Shown here: positions 20,806 to 31,356 of the stretch, piece after piece
How positions within the stretch are numbered: position 1 is the stretch's first letter
Layout: each line of letters begins with the position of its first letter
Assembly: GCA_944472135.2 (NCBI GenBank)
Contig: OX235264.1
Location: 84,764,319-84,828,318, forward strand
Direction of reading: 5' to 3'
Origin: Trichobilharzia regenti
Lineage: Eukaryota; Platyhelminthes; Trematoda; Strigeidida; Schistosomatidae
DNA length: 64,000 bases
The notes under the pieces: generated by a model
The model's input: only the letters and a program-made list of their open reading frames with translations
What the model was told of the DNA's origin: nothing
Database searches by the model: none
Made by a program: the position numbers and the translations under genes

Positions 20806-21164
20806 CTGTAAAAATAATCCATAGGTATATGCGTATGAGATTCAAGAAATAATGATGATGTATTTGAGTTATTTCGTTTCATTGTGTCACTAGATATCAT
20901 TTTCATTTTATTATCTGATTGACAACAGAATAAATGCCAAGATGAATTAGCATTTGAATTATTCCCCAGAACTGATCCATTAGTTGATTGATTCAATTTT
21001 ATACCATTACTATGATTGTTTTCATGATTATTTAAAAGGCGTAGAAAATCCTGAGTCATTTTTATTTGATTAGTAATTACTGATAAAGGGACACTGGCAA
21101 GCCATACTTCAGCAAAACGTCCACGACCAATTAATTTTCCTTTTCGACAAAATTTAGCTACAAG
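20806..21164 (-). CDS. TbRII: TGF-beta type II receptor exon 4 (glycine loop)
   Basis: The acceptor ..caattag ends at 21165 and the donor is AG|GTTAGT at 20806/20805. It enters in phase 0 and leaves in phase 2, matching its neighbours. It opens with LVAKFCRKGKLIGRGRFAEV, the nucleotide-binding Gly-x-Gly-x-Phe-x-x-Val loop in the form typical of TGFBR2-type kinases (GxGRFAEV). About 95 residues follow with many Asn and Ser and no kinase homology, continuing into exon 5 before the VAVK block. In vertebrate receptors this beta-2/beta-3 loop is about a dozen residues, so the fluke protein has a large expansion here. Confidence 0.92.
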
Positions 21165-21319
21165 CTAATTGTTTCATGAAAAAAAGAAAAAAAAGAAATA
21201 AAAATATCCGAATTAAAGTTAACAATGCAAAAGGAAATTAACTGAATCAACTTTCAACTACAATAACACGGTATTGATTTTTTTCTGATACTCATGCTTC
21301 TTTCACTTTGCAGTATTAT

Positions 21320-22138
21320 TACCATTATTATTATATCCTTTCATTCCTAGAGAGACATAAGGCTTCAACCACGCGTCTCCATTGCCTTCGGTTTTCTGCC
21401 AACTATTTCACCTCGCCTCAGGATGGTCGGGGGTGGGTGTCTTGCGCTGCGGGTTGGCCACCCCTCCGCACACCTCTTGAAATGCTCCCATATGACCGGG
21501 CGTCTTACATAGCCTCTCCTGAGGAAGTCCTACTCACTGCCTTCACGTGGCGGAGGTGTTTCTCACCAAAGTGAGAGGGCGAAAGCGGATGCCCGGCGCT
21601 CTCCACCGGGTTGACTGTCCATTGGATGACGGTCTAGGGGAGATGGCTAAACCCTGATTCCAAACCTCCAACGACTGGCGTATGAAGCTCACTGGAGCTC
21701 ACCGGCAGACGTATGGACAAAGGGCTTGTTGGATGTCCTGGATGTCTGGCCCCATTCAAAAAGGCGTATGAACCGAACTCCGGTCACCGGCTGCCAATGG
21801 ATAGTGGACTCCTTACTCCACTCCTACTGCCTTGTAGGTCACACTTGGCTGTGTGAAGGCTAGAGCTGCACTCTCAAACAAAAGGCCGAGCGATGCTGGG
21901 GACATCACTCGTACCAAATTCCCATGAAACTTCATGAACTCTCTTACAAATTACCGCGCCTGGGCAGCGATGATTCGAGACGTTCATGAAGCCGGCTCAT
22001 CCTCCCGTAGGAGATAGTCGAAGTAAAGTAAGTAAGTAAGTATTTCACCTCGCTCCAAGTGTCCTCACATGCTTTCATCTCCTCTTCACATGACCTACTC
22101 CAAGTTTCTTTTTTACTGCTTGTTTGAGCCGCATAAAT
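21320..22138 (-). mobile_element. 5'-truncated LINE tail, split by a 624-bp insertion
   Basis: The reverse complement of 21333-21416 plus 22054-22115 matches the 3' end of the LINE at 13120-13280, with blocks ctttcattcctagagagacataagg, cttcggttttctgcc and cacatgctttcatctcc read on the plus strand. The A-rich tail appears as attattattata at 21320. It was later hit by the 624-bp element at 21417 and lies just beside the RTE insertion at 22148. Confidence 0.8.
21404..22053 (+). mobile_element. 624-bp non-autonomous retroposon with 13-bp TSD
   Basis: tatttcacctcgc is present at 21404-21416 and 22041-22053, while the LINE at 13.2 kb has it once (the empty site). Between lies a 624-bp insert, 21417-22040, starting ctcaggatggtcggg and ending in an (AAGT)n tail at about 22021-22040. 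It has no open frame of note and is GC-richer than its surroundings. A diverged relative lies at 38560-39170. No known family was recognised; orientation is set by the tail. Confidence 0.8.
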
Positions 22139-22236
22139 ACGTGTACAACCGACCGAAAGCTGCTACCTTGACGTGGTGGTCGGGCTTGAACACCACAATG
22201 ACCTGATAAAGCTATACTGGCTGAGACTTATGTCTC

Positions 22237-24762
22237 TTGAGGTCCCACCATGCCAGAAAGGTTGTTTGGATAGCGGTTAAACAAAAAGCAGCTACCCAAT
22301 CCAACACTATGATACATGAAAACTCACAAAATATCATGTCGGATCGGCCAGGGCCCGGATTAACAACGACCGCGCTTCCTGCTGCCGTGTCACAGGGCAG
22401 GAGTGATAAATATGCTACTGAGACACACCAAACAAAAGAGAAAAAACAAAAACAGGCCGCGTGTAACAGGCCTCAAGCAGTTGTCCCCTGGGCTCTGCGG
22501 TCATGCAACCAACTTCCACGGTGTGGGCAGCCAGGAAGTAACAATCGTCCTCACAATCCAAAATGCACACGAAGCCTCTCTAATCCTCACTTATCTTTGT
22601 CTTCATCTTCATCTCTATCATCTTGCCTTCCTTCCACTGACGCAACTCCTCGACTTGATGGCTCCTCACCTCCTCTTCACTCTGCGTCCACTAAAAACGA
22701 TGGAAGCCAAAAAACCACCACCGACAGCCTCTTAGAGCCGCGCCACCAATTTCATATAGGAGCATTTAATGTTAGGACACTTTGCCAAGTAGGACAACAA
22801 GCATCATTAGCCAAGACTCTGGTATCACGAGCCATTGATGTATGTTGTGTTCCACAAACACGCATACAAGACCCGAATGTGGTTATTCACCTAATCACAC
22901 CTGGCCAACAGGTTGAGTCCGCAAAATTCGACTTGAGGATGTTAGGAGATGCCACAGCTAATTCACGAGGATTAGCTGGTGTAGGGACAGCTTTGAGTAC
23001 TAGGGCAGAAAAGACATTACTTGACTGGATCCCGGTAGATAGCCGAATGTGTGCTGCCCGTCTGAACGGATCAGTAAAAAGGAGAAATGACTGCACCACT
23101 CGCCGATGCCTTTTCGTAATCTCCGCCTACGCCCCCACTGACTGCAGTACGGATGAAACGAAGGATGAGTTCTACCAAAAGCTGTCTAGTTTGGTGCGAA
23201 AGGCCGAACGCTCAGATATAGTCGTTCTAGCTGGTGACTTTAATGCTCAAGTAGGGAAATTGTGTCAATCTGAGAAGGATGTCGGTGGCACCTATGGAGT
23301 TCCGTGCCAGCGAACCGACAACGGTGACCGTCTCCTACAGTTCTGCTCTGATAATCATTTGTTTCTTGTAAGCACTAACTTCAAACACAAGGAGAGACAC
23401 TGTTTGACTTGGAGACCCCCTTCATCTAACCAACGCTGGACACAAATAGACCACATAGCAATAAGCTATCGTTGGCGTGGGTCGGTAGGAGATTGTCGCT
23501 CCTTCTGGAACACGTGTGTAGATACCGATCACGCACTGGTCCGGACTCGTGCGTGCTTACGACTGAACGGACGTAAGAAACACCTGGCGGTAAAACCATC
23601 ACGTCCCCAGCTCGATCAGGAAATTAAATCCCTATTTGAGGAAGAACTAGCTAAACGCATATCTGAGTTCGACAGCTGTGCTCACCCTGAAGAAGCCTGG
23701 AAGAGTATTCAGTCAGCCATAGATACAGCTGTAAAAGCAGTGAATAAGTTAAATCCAAAGGTGAGTAAAAACCATTGGATATCGACTGCCTCATCCGAAC
23801 TGATAAATGCTAGAAGACTTATTCCGGCGAGCTCCGAATTCAATGAGGAGCGAAAGCTGCCCAAAAGGAAACTTATGAAAAGTCTCCGCAAGGACCGTGA
23901 ACAGTGGTGGGTGACAAAAGCGAAAGAGATGGAGAAAGCTTCGAGGTTGGGCAACATCAGGCAACTGTTTAGACTCATCAGGGAAACGGGTGGGAGAAGG
24001 CAAATCATAAGCGAGACTATTTCTGAGAAAAATGGCTCCTTAATTAGCTCTCAGGATAGATGCCTTGAACGCTGGAAAGAACACTTTGAGGGACAATTTA
24101 ACTTGCCTACAGCCACATTGAACCTCCCCGACATCCAGCACACACCCGAATGGGATATAGACACTGGTCCGCCGTCTGTAGGTGAGGTCACAAAAGCTGT
24201 CACCAATCTGAAACTAGGCAAAGCAGCGGGACCTGAAGGAATGACTCCAGAGGTATTTAAGTACGGTGGAGACAGTTTACTGTCTGCATTAACTGAGGTA
24301 CTAGGCAGCGTCTGGGAATCAGAAGAAGTCCCATCGGGTTGGTGTAAGTCACTGATTATCCCCATATACAAGAAGGGAGACAAGTCTTCCTGTGATAATC
24401 ACAGAGGGATTAGCTTGACTAATATAGTATCTAAAGTCTTGGGCTCAATAATCATGCATAGACTGAGTGGTGCTCGGGAGGCACAAACACGAATGAGCCA
24501 GGCAGGCTTTAGGCCAGGAAGAGGGTGTATTGATCATATCTTCACCCTCCGACAGATTCTAGAACATAAGCATTCCTACCGGCGTCCAACAATCATCGTA
24601 TTTCTTGACCTGAAAGCGGCATTCGATTCTGTCGACCAAGAGGTACTCTGGCGATGCTTGGCTGTAAAGGGAATGCCGAGAAAATACATTGCAATGATCA
24701 AGGCACTCACTCCACGCGAACTCATCCAGCCAGGTGAGGGCTTACGGCGAGTTGTCATCTGA
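22237..24762 (+). pseudogene. RTE polyprotein: APE endonuclease and N-terminal RT
   Basis: Open for 841 codons. An N-terminal basic, low-complexity region (about residues 1-170) precedes the APE endonuclease (about 172-410): FNVRTL, VVLAGDFNAQVG and the DTDHALV block with the catalytic Asp-His pair. A linker of about 200 residues leads to RT motifs: GPEGMTPEVFKYGGD, IIPIYKKGDKSSCDNHRGIS, QAGFRPGRGCIDHIF and FLDLKAAFDSVD with the first catalytic Asp. After MIKAL the sequence departs from its sister copy at 33.8 kb and the frame ends before the YADD motif. The protein should nick DNA and prime reverse transcription, but this copy cannot make an intact RT. Confidence 0.88.
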
Positions 24763-25159
24763 ACTGATGACGACTAGTGGTGTCCGTCAAGGATGCCCAT
24801 TATCCCCTTTTCTATTCAACTTCATCATAGATGTACTAATGGACTTAACCCTAAGTGACTTCAGCGACTCAGGGACTGACTTGCTACCGGGGAATAATCT
24901 CGTTAACTTGGAATATGCAGACGATATAGTCCTTCTAGGCGAAGACGCTGACGAAATGCAGAGTCTTCTAAACACCTTGAACAGCAATCTACGAATGTTT
25001 GGCATGCGATTCACTCCCGCCAAATGCAAGATGATGTTACAGGACTGGACTACACCGAGTCCTCCTAGATTAGAAATAGGAAGTGAAGTGGTAGAGCACG
25101 TTGACCGCTTCACTTATTTGGGAAGTACCATCAGCCAACGCCAACGGGCTGATCTCTGA
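24734..25159 (+). pseudogene. RTE RT palm with YADD box (frameshifted continuation)
   Basis: This frame resumes the RT just after the disrupted segment, with SGVRQGCPLSPFLFNFIID, LEYADDIVLLGED (catalytic YADD) and FTPAKCKMMLQDW. It ends after FTYLGSTIS, where a small indel moves the frame. Together with the preceding and following frames it spans the whole RT. Confidence 0.85.
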
Positions 25160-25511
25160 CGAAATCTCAGCACGAATACAGGAAGCTCGTTTCGCATTTG
25201 CCAGTTTACGCCGACTCTGGCATAGACGAGATGTTCGACTATCGGCCAAAGGGCGGGTGTACTGCTCGTCAGTCCGCTCCGTCCTCCTTTATGGTTGTGA
25301 GACCTGGCCGCTGAGAATGGAAGACATGAAAAGATTAGTTGTCTTTGATCATAGGTGCCTGCGCTCTATTTCCCGTGTAAAGTGGCATAATAAGGTGAGC
25401 AACATTGAAGTTAGGCGTAGAGTTCTAGGTAAACAGGGGAAATCAATCGACGAAGTTGTGAAGTTACAAAGACTGAGATGGTTAGGACATGTGTTACGCG
25501 TGCATGCCTAG
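25101..25511 (+). pseudogene. RTE C-terminal domain (frameshifted)
   Basis: The frame continues with LISDEISARIQEARFAFASL, YCSSVRSVLLYGCETWPLR and [15 protein letters not shown], the conserved C-terminal region of RTE proteins. It ends at a frameshift; the rest (MPSHRLPRRAMFADVGSGWK) is read in another frame from 25489. Function of the domain is unknown. Confidence 0.8.
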
Positions 25512-25948
25512 TCATCGCCTTCCTCGACGGGCAATGTTTGCGGATGTAGGGTCAGGCTGGAAGAAAGCTAGCGGCGGTCAAACAAAAACGTGGAACCAGT
25601 CAATGAAATCTACAACAGTTAGTTTAAGTCACGTAGGAAGGTGTAGACTTCCTGACTGGTTGGGGTCCTCGGGACGGTAAAAACCAATGGTTGGAAACAA
25701 TTGGTGACATGGCTCAAAATCGTTCTCAGTGGCCAGCGCAGATGCATCTACTCCTTGTGACTTATGATTTCCAATGAAACTGTTTTGTTCCTCGTTACTA
25801 CTATTCCTTTGTCTCACACCTCTGTATACTGTCTCTATTATGCATTTCTTCTCTTGCTTTGTGTGCTACAAGGAGGGAGTGTGGCGACTTGAACTGGCGC
25901 ACATCTGTGTAAAGTTCTATTTCGAAAACAGACAGACAGACGTGTACA

Positions 25949-26587
25949 CTGCCTGGTTAGCGTCCTTGAATCGTTGAGAAGATTGTTAGCGGTATAGCTC
26001 AGAATCTTTTCCAATGGCGGACACGCGTAGGAAACTTAGTCGTTTAGTGATATATTCACAGATGGAAGAATCAGATTTTGTGTGTAACATGTAAAACTCA
26101 AATGATATCAAGCATCGTTTATTATATTTTTCGTGCTATTTTAGAAGACTAAATAATTCATTGATAGATATTAAAGGATGAATGCTTACATCGGTGTAAA
26201 GCAGTCTATCCATTTGATTGACATAAGAATTATAAGACATTTATTTATGTGAAGAAGCTTTTAATTAGGAATTGAATTAAAATACTTATGATTTCATGCC
26301 TCTGATGTCAACCATTGAACTGAACACATTATTAGTATTAATAGTAGTAGCAGTATTAACCATGCTTTATAGACTATTCTCATAGTGTTGTTATCGATAT
26401 TATTAAACATTTTCAATAACTTGACTAAAATGTGAAGTTTTTGTTCTGCACTACTACCAATACAGGTGATCAGTTTACATACATTCTATATGATGTCAGT
26501 CAAAGCGGCAGGATTAATACTGAGAGTTTTCATTTCATTTTAACATTGTTGTATGTAGAAAACTGATTAACCGATGATTTGCAGCTT
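25949..26587. other. intron, nothing recognised
   Basis: AT-rich sequence without coding potential or recognisable repeat. Confidence 0.5.
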
Positions 26588-26725
26588 TTTTTATTCCTTT
26601 ACACTCCTAGTGGAACACAGGACTTCACGCTACAAGCTTGAAGTTTCGCTAGCAATTGTGTTTATTTTTCCAAAATGGGGATGCTAGCCTCGTGCCCAAC
26701 CTTCCCTCATCTTGCTAGTTACTAG
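26588..26725 (+). repeat. LINE-tail-like short repeat, plus copy
   Basis: Blocks ttcctttacactcctagtgg, caagcttgaagtttcgctag, gatgctagcctcgtgccc and aaccttccct, in the same order as 20195-20300. Confidence 0.6.
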
Positions 26726-26930
26726 AAAGATATTTCGTTTAACGTTCTACGTTAGGAAATTTAGGCAATCTGGCATAAAAAGCAGTCTTTGCTTTCTCAG
26801 TTTGTCAATTCTTCTATTCTACCCATCCCCCTTTACTGCTCCCCATTAATCTTTCCTGGACTACTTAAGAAAGACTTTGCTTTGCTGAGAAGGGCAGGCA
26901 TTAAAAGCCGTTATTAGGGCAGGTGGGATA

Positions 26931-27212
26931 TTGTTAAACCAACTGGTTAACACTATTGTGGATAGACATATTATTCCATGTAAGAAACTAGTGAATACAA
27001 TATTGTCGGACCCCGAGTATCCTCTCTATATTCAGCTGTCTCCTTGCATTTCATCTGGTAGAACTAGAAGCAGCTATAAGAGGCTATATGCTAGGACTAC
27101 CAAATACAAAAACTTCACAATACCATATCTGGCACAGCTGTTATGTGATGAGAAATCCGTTAGGTATGACATGATCAACTTACTGCGGCACTCTAACAAA
27201 TCGTCCCATTAG
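26931..27212 (+). CDS. 93-codon frame, possible LINE C-terminus
   Basis: The frame encodes SSGRTRSSYKRLYARTTKYK followed by a YLAQLLCDEK block. This looks protein-like, and a similar Arg-rich end occurs in some non-LTR RT proteins, but no diagnostic motif is present. It is followed after about 260 bp by an aataaagctattattatt end, which could be a LINE tail. It could equally be an unidentified fragment. No splice sites tie it to the receptor gene, and it is on the opposite strand. Confidence 0.35.
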   Translation: MLNQLVNTIVDRHIIPCKKLVNTILSDPEYPLYIQLSPCISSGRTRSSYKRLYARTTKYKNFTIPYLAQLLCDEKSVRYDMINLLRHSNKSSH

Positions 27213-27477
27213 TTTTTGTTTTCTTTTCCTCGTTACTATTACACTGTTGTTCTCATCTTCTATCACACACTAACTTTATATTTCATATCCTGTGGTGCAT
27301 TGTTTAAAATGTAAACGCAACGCTGTTTCTTTTTATCTTTTATTTTTTGGCGTTGGTTTTTTTGATTTTTTTAATATTAAAAATCTTATAAAACTTATGA
27401 GGTAATTAGATGCAATATATTGTAATGTACGCTGAAAATTCTATAACTGTACCACAAATACTGTTTGGAATAAAGCT

Positions 27478-27610
27478 ATTATTATTATTATTATTTACCA
27501 GTCTTATTACTGGCTTAGCAGAGCAAAGGAGTGAATCGGCCGGGAATCGAACCCCGGACTACATGCGCGATTGGCGAGCAATCTACCTCTGTGCCATTCA
27601 TGCACGATGA
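27478..27610 (-). repeat. tRNA-derived SINE (family B), minus copy
   Basis: The reverse complement reads ..gtccggggttcgattcccgg.., then ctttgctctgctaagccag and an (AAT)n tail. This is the same layout as 8672-8788. The (ATT)n at 27479 is its 3' tail. Confidence 0.7.
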
Positions 27611-28004
27611 TTTACAGTGAAGCATTTTCATCGTGTTTTGTCTTCTGAAACGGTTACACACCAATAGGAGGCCATTTATATTCCTCTAGCATGTACTCCT
27701 TTGCTTGAAAAAAAGTCTTGTATCAGATATATTTTTTTGGAGAATAAACACCGTATCATTTAAAAAACCTTAGGCAAACACTTCAATGTGAATTCTATTT
27801 TATGGAATCATTCAGCAATCAAACTATCTAACCTCATACTTGAACTTCATAGTGCAGCTTATCACAGTCTAGATGTGTGTTTTCAAATATTTGTGACGAA
27901 ACAACGGTCAGCTTAAAGTTTTGAAAACTGTATGTATGTTTATCTACAAGGTAAATGAATGCCTGAAAAAGAAATCGTACATGAGAAGTAAAGATGGCAC
28001 ATGT
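27611..28004. other. intron, nothing recognised
   Basis: No gene or repeat recognised. Confidence 0.5.
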
Positions 28005-28085
28005 GCATCAGTGGCACAGTGGTTAGGACTCTCGCCGACCATGCAAATGGTCCGGGGTTCGATCCCCTGCCGACGCATACCTAAT
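28005..28085 (+). repeat. tRNA-derived SINE head (family B)
   Basis: gcatcagtggcacagtggttagg, then ggggttcgatcccctgcc and gacgca, make a near-complete tRNA-like cloverleaf with a consensus B box. The acceptor stem is mismatched (gcatcag against ccgacgc) and the anticodon stem is irregular, so this is a SINE promoter and not a tRNA gene. It ends 167 bp from receptor exon 3. Confidence 0.7.
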
Positions 28086-28252
28086 ATCTATGGTCAGCCT
28101 GCAAAATTTGGGTTACTGATATCACATGCTGGAAATTTCATACCTGTAACAAAAAAATACGGTGTGGAATCAAGCTGTAATCAAAAAGTCAAAAAAAAAG
28201 TAAATCAAATGCACAAATAATGATGATGATAATTATACAACCAAAATCTCAC

Positions 28253-28839
28253 CTGTAGATTAGCTATTTCTGTAATTGTAGTTGATCCATGTTCTGATAT
28301 ATCACAGAATACAAATTCACTACCAATTGATTCAGTATATGAACAACCTTTAGGCGGATTATCCCCACTATTAGAAATGCAATGATGTGTAACTTCAGAA
28401 TTTTGAACAGGATAACTAATAACACAATCACCGGCATAAGATGACTTGAAAGACGAACTTTTTGGACAATGAAAACAATCGATTATTGGTAATGGCCTAC
28501 GCACACGATTATCTAATCCATTTTGATAGTATTGTGAAGATGATGAATGATTGCGTGGAAAGAAAATTTTCATTCTAACTTTTTTATATCGTGGAGATAA
28601 ACAAAACACAATTAGAATAATTGTGCATACAGTTGAAAGAAGTATTCCACAAATGACAAATATGCGTAATGAAGAAACCAGTAAACGATCTTTTGAAGGA
28701 TCTTCATATGAATCTGAATTCAAAGAAGAAACGATGCCTGAGTTGAATAGATCCTGAAGAGCTGCAACCACGTTTGAATCACGACCAGGCACTCGTAAAC
28801 CAAAGTGACCGAGACCATTTTTGTGAAATTCACCTATAT
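28253..28839 (-). CDS. TbRII: TGF-beta type II receptor exon 3 (transmembrane and juxtamembrane)
   Basis: The acceptor ..tttttatag ends at 28840 and the donor is CAG|GTGAGA at 28253/28252. It enters in phase 1 (completing an Asp codon) and leaves in phase 0. Residues 117-173 are the end of the ectodomain stalk. A hydrophobic helix, SLRIFVICGILLSTVCTIIL and a few more residues (about 28595-28670), spans the membrane and is followed by basic SPRYKKVRMK, giving the expected type I topology. About 100 residues of Ser/Asn-rich juxtamembrane region follow. This region is longer than in vertebrate type II receptors. No GS box is visible, which fits a type II and not a type I receptor. Confidence 0.92.
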
Positions 28840-29128
28840 CTATAAAAACATAAAACTTTTTTCAAAAAAAAACTACAAACAAAACCAGGAAGTTGTACAA
28901 AGACGATAGAGACTGAAAATTAATGTGAGAATTTGTGATACTACATAACTATCCAGTTATATTGAATAAAACCAAACAGCATTTTATCGAACTATTGTCA
29001 GAAAGGGAAGAAAGAAAGAAATTGCAGTACGTTCGCCATTAATTGCGATTCTTGGCCACATCCGATAACATCTTGAGCCACCGATTCGAGCTATCTCTCG
29101 GACCCCAACCAGGGGGTCATGACGCAAC

Positions 29129-30085
29129 GATCGAATGTTTGGCATGCGATTCGCTCCTGCTGTAAAATGTAAGCTGATGCTACAGGAGTGGACTGGACTA
29201 AATCGACTCACAACTTAGAAACAGGGAGTGAAGTGGTTGGTAGAGTGTGCTGACCACTTCACTTCAGCTCTAATGGGTTTATCGCTGACCAAATCTCAGC
29301 ACTGATACAGAAGGCTAGTTTCGCATGTGACAGTTTACGCCGTCTCTGGCTTAGTAAACGTGATATCTGGCTATCGATCAAAGGGTGGGTGTACTGCTCA
29401 GCAGTCCGCTCCATCCTCCTTATGGCTAAGCGACGTTGTCATTCAGAGTCGGAGATACGAAAAGGCTAGCTGTCTTTGGTCACAGGTGCCTGCGTTCAAC
29501 CTCCAGTGTTGAATGATATAATAGGGTCAGGAATATTGAGGTTAGGCTTCGGTCAAGTGCTTGGTAAAGAGGGAAATCAACAAACGAGGCTGTGAAATTA
29601 TATCGACTGAGATGGTTAGGACATATGTTACGCGTGCATCCCTATACATCGCCTCTCTAGACGGGCGATGTTAGCTGACATAGGGTCAGGCTGGAATAGA
29701 GCCAGTGGTAGTCAAACCAAAACATGAATTCATCACTCAGTGAAATCCACGTTAGTTTAGTTTAGTTTAAGCCACGTGGGAAGGTGTAGACTTCCTGACT
29801 GGTTGGGGTCCTCGGGACGGTAAACACCAATGGCTGGAGATAATTGGTGATGTGGCTCAAAGTGATCGTTCTCAATGGTTGGTGCAGATGCATCCACTCC
29901 TTGTGACCTATAATTTCCAATAACACTATATTGTTCTTCCATATTGATATTGCTTTCGCCTCGTATCTCTGTTTACTGTCTCTATTATGCGTTTGTTTTT
30001 ACTTTCTTCTCTTGCTTTGTGTGCTACATGGAGTGTGGCGACTCAAACTGCTGCACATCAATACAAAGTTCTGTGTTGAAACCAG
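29129..30085 (+). mobile_element. 5'-truncated RTE LINE (R6), decayed
   Basis: It starts at cgaatgtttggcatgcgattcgctcc and follows the last ~950 bp of the RTE copies to gcacatcaatacaaagttctgtg, with many small indels. No frame is intact. Confidence 0.8.
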
Positions 30086-30559
30086 TCACTTACGATAGTT
30101 GAAAAATTGTTAACACAGCGCACAAAAAAGAATCAGTAAGGTACAAATGTGCCAGCACACACACACACACAAAAGTATGATCTTACTATAAACAACTTGT
30201 TAGTTAAAAAGGCAGCTAGCATAAGAGACAGTTTGTGTTTTCAGAATTTAAATGCGTTATTTTAAATAAAACATGATAAGTTTATTTTAGAAGTGTTACT
30301 AAAAACAGAATTAGGAAGAAGCATGAAGTAGTGATTACCTGTTCATATAAGTTTAATAACAAAATCTAGAAAATTAACTTGAAAAAACGTTTCAGATTCT
30401 TCACATACACCTGAATCAGTTCCGGAAAAATACGGAGCTTTAATCAACTGACCGTATGTAATACATCACTACAAAATTAATTAATATGAAAGGAGAAAAT
30501 AGAAAAGTATCTCAGACACTTAAATTTTATATCACTACAACAGTTACCCTAAACCTTGA
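30086..30559. other. intron, short (CA)n, no gene
   Basis: A (CA)n run near 30157-30171; otherwise nothing recognised. Confidence 0.5.
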
Positions 30560-30965
30560 TGTTGTTTATTCCCTTAGGTTCCGAGGGAAACATAAGGCGT
30601 CAACAGCATATCTGAATTTTATTCTGTTTTCTACAGTCATCTCCACCTGGCTCTACGATTGACCGCAAGCTCTTATCTCCTTCTCACACGGTCTTCTCAG
30701 TGTCACTCTCGGACAAGCGCCCAGCTCGTCGCTCTCCAATCCGGTTCCAATCTATGGCCTGCCGCGCGGTATCACTCAACGATCTTCTCAGTCAGTGTGT
30801 CCAGCCCATCTTCATTCCCTTAAACATATTTGTTGGACAATAGGTTCTTGGTTGGTTCGTTCCTAGAATTCCCTATTGCTAATTCTTTTTAGCTCGCCAT
30901 CTGGTCTTCAGTGTGGAACGAAGGCAACTGTTGATGAAAGTTTGAATTCCGTTAAAAAGGCTTCT
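30560..30965 (-). repeat. minus-strand LINE-type repeat
   Basis: The uninterrupted counterpart of 10085-10432 plus 10950-11060: ttcccttaggttccgagg, cgattgaccgcaagctc, ggttcttggttggttcg, then agctcgccatctgg and caactgttgatg. It serves as the empty site for the RTE insertion at 10433. Confidence 0.65.
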
Positions 30966-31356
30966 GGTGACATGCTAAGTCGCTGAACCGCATAAAAGAA
31001 CTCGCTTGACATTAGTAGTAGAAAATCACACTAGAACTAAATGCCTTCCCACTGAACAACTAAAGCTTCAATTAAAAACAACTCAAATAATGGTCCATTG
31101 AAGATAAAAATCCTAGAAGTGGTGAAACACAAGCAAACAGTGGAATTTCAGTAGCCTTTTCCTGTATAAAGTAAACTAAGAGAAATCAAATGAAGTTTTT
31201 AAGAAACAATTAGCGGGATAACTACAATAAAACATAAAAACACCACGTATATATACATACATATATGTGCGACCGAAAGCTGCTACCTTGACGTGGTGGT
31301 CGGGCTTGAACACCGCAATGACCTAATCAAGCTATACTGGCTGAGACTTATGTCTC

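Larger units (their letters stand above)
22139..25948 (+). mobile_element. near full-length RTE-clade LINE (R5) with 9-bp TSD
   Basis: acgtgtaca at 22139-22147 and 25940-25948 flanks the element (22148-25939). It starts with accgaccgaaagctgctacc, the conserved 5' end, and ends in a (CAGA)n tail, a hallmark of RTE elements. It codes for one endonuclease-RT polyprotein that is now broken by a rearranged stretch near 24705-24735 and a small indel near 25140. It inserted next to an older LINE tail within the 7.1-kb receptor intron. It is in antisense to the receptor gene. Confidence 0.9.

Noticed and set aside
28010..28080. tRNA gene with ggttcgatcc B box
   Set aside because: The acceptor stem is mismatched and related copies carry a SINE body; it is a SINE head.
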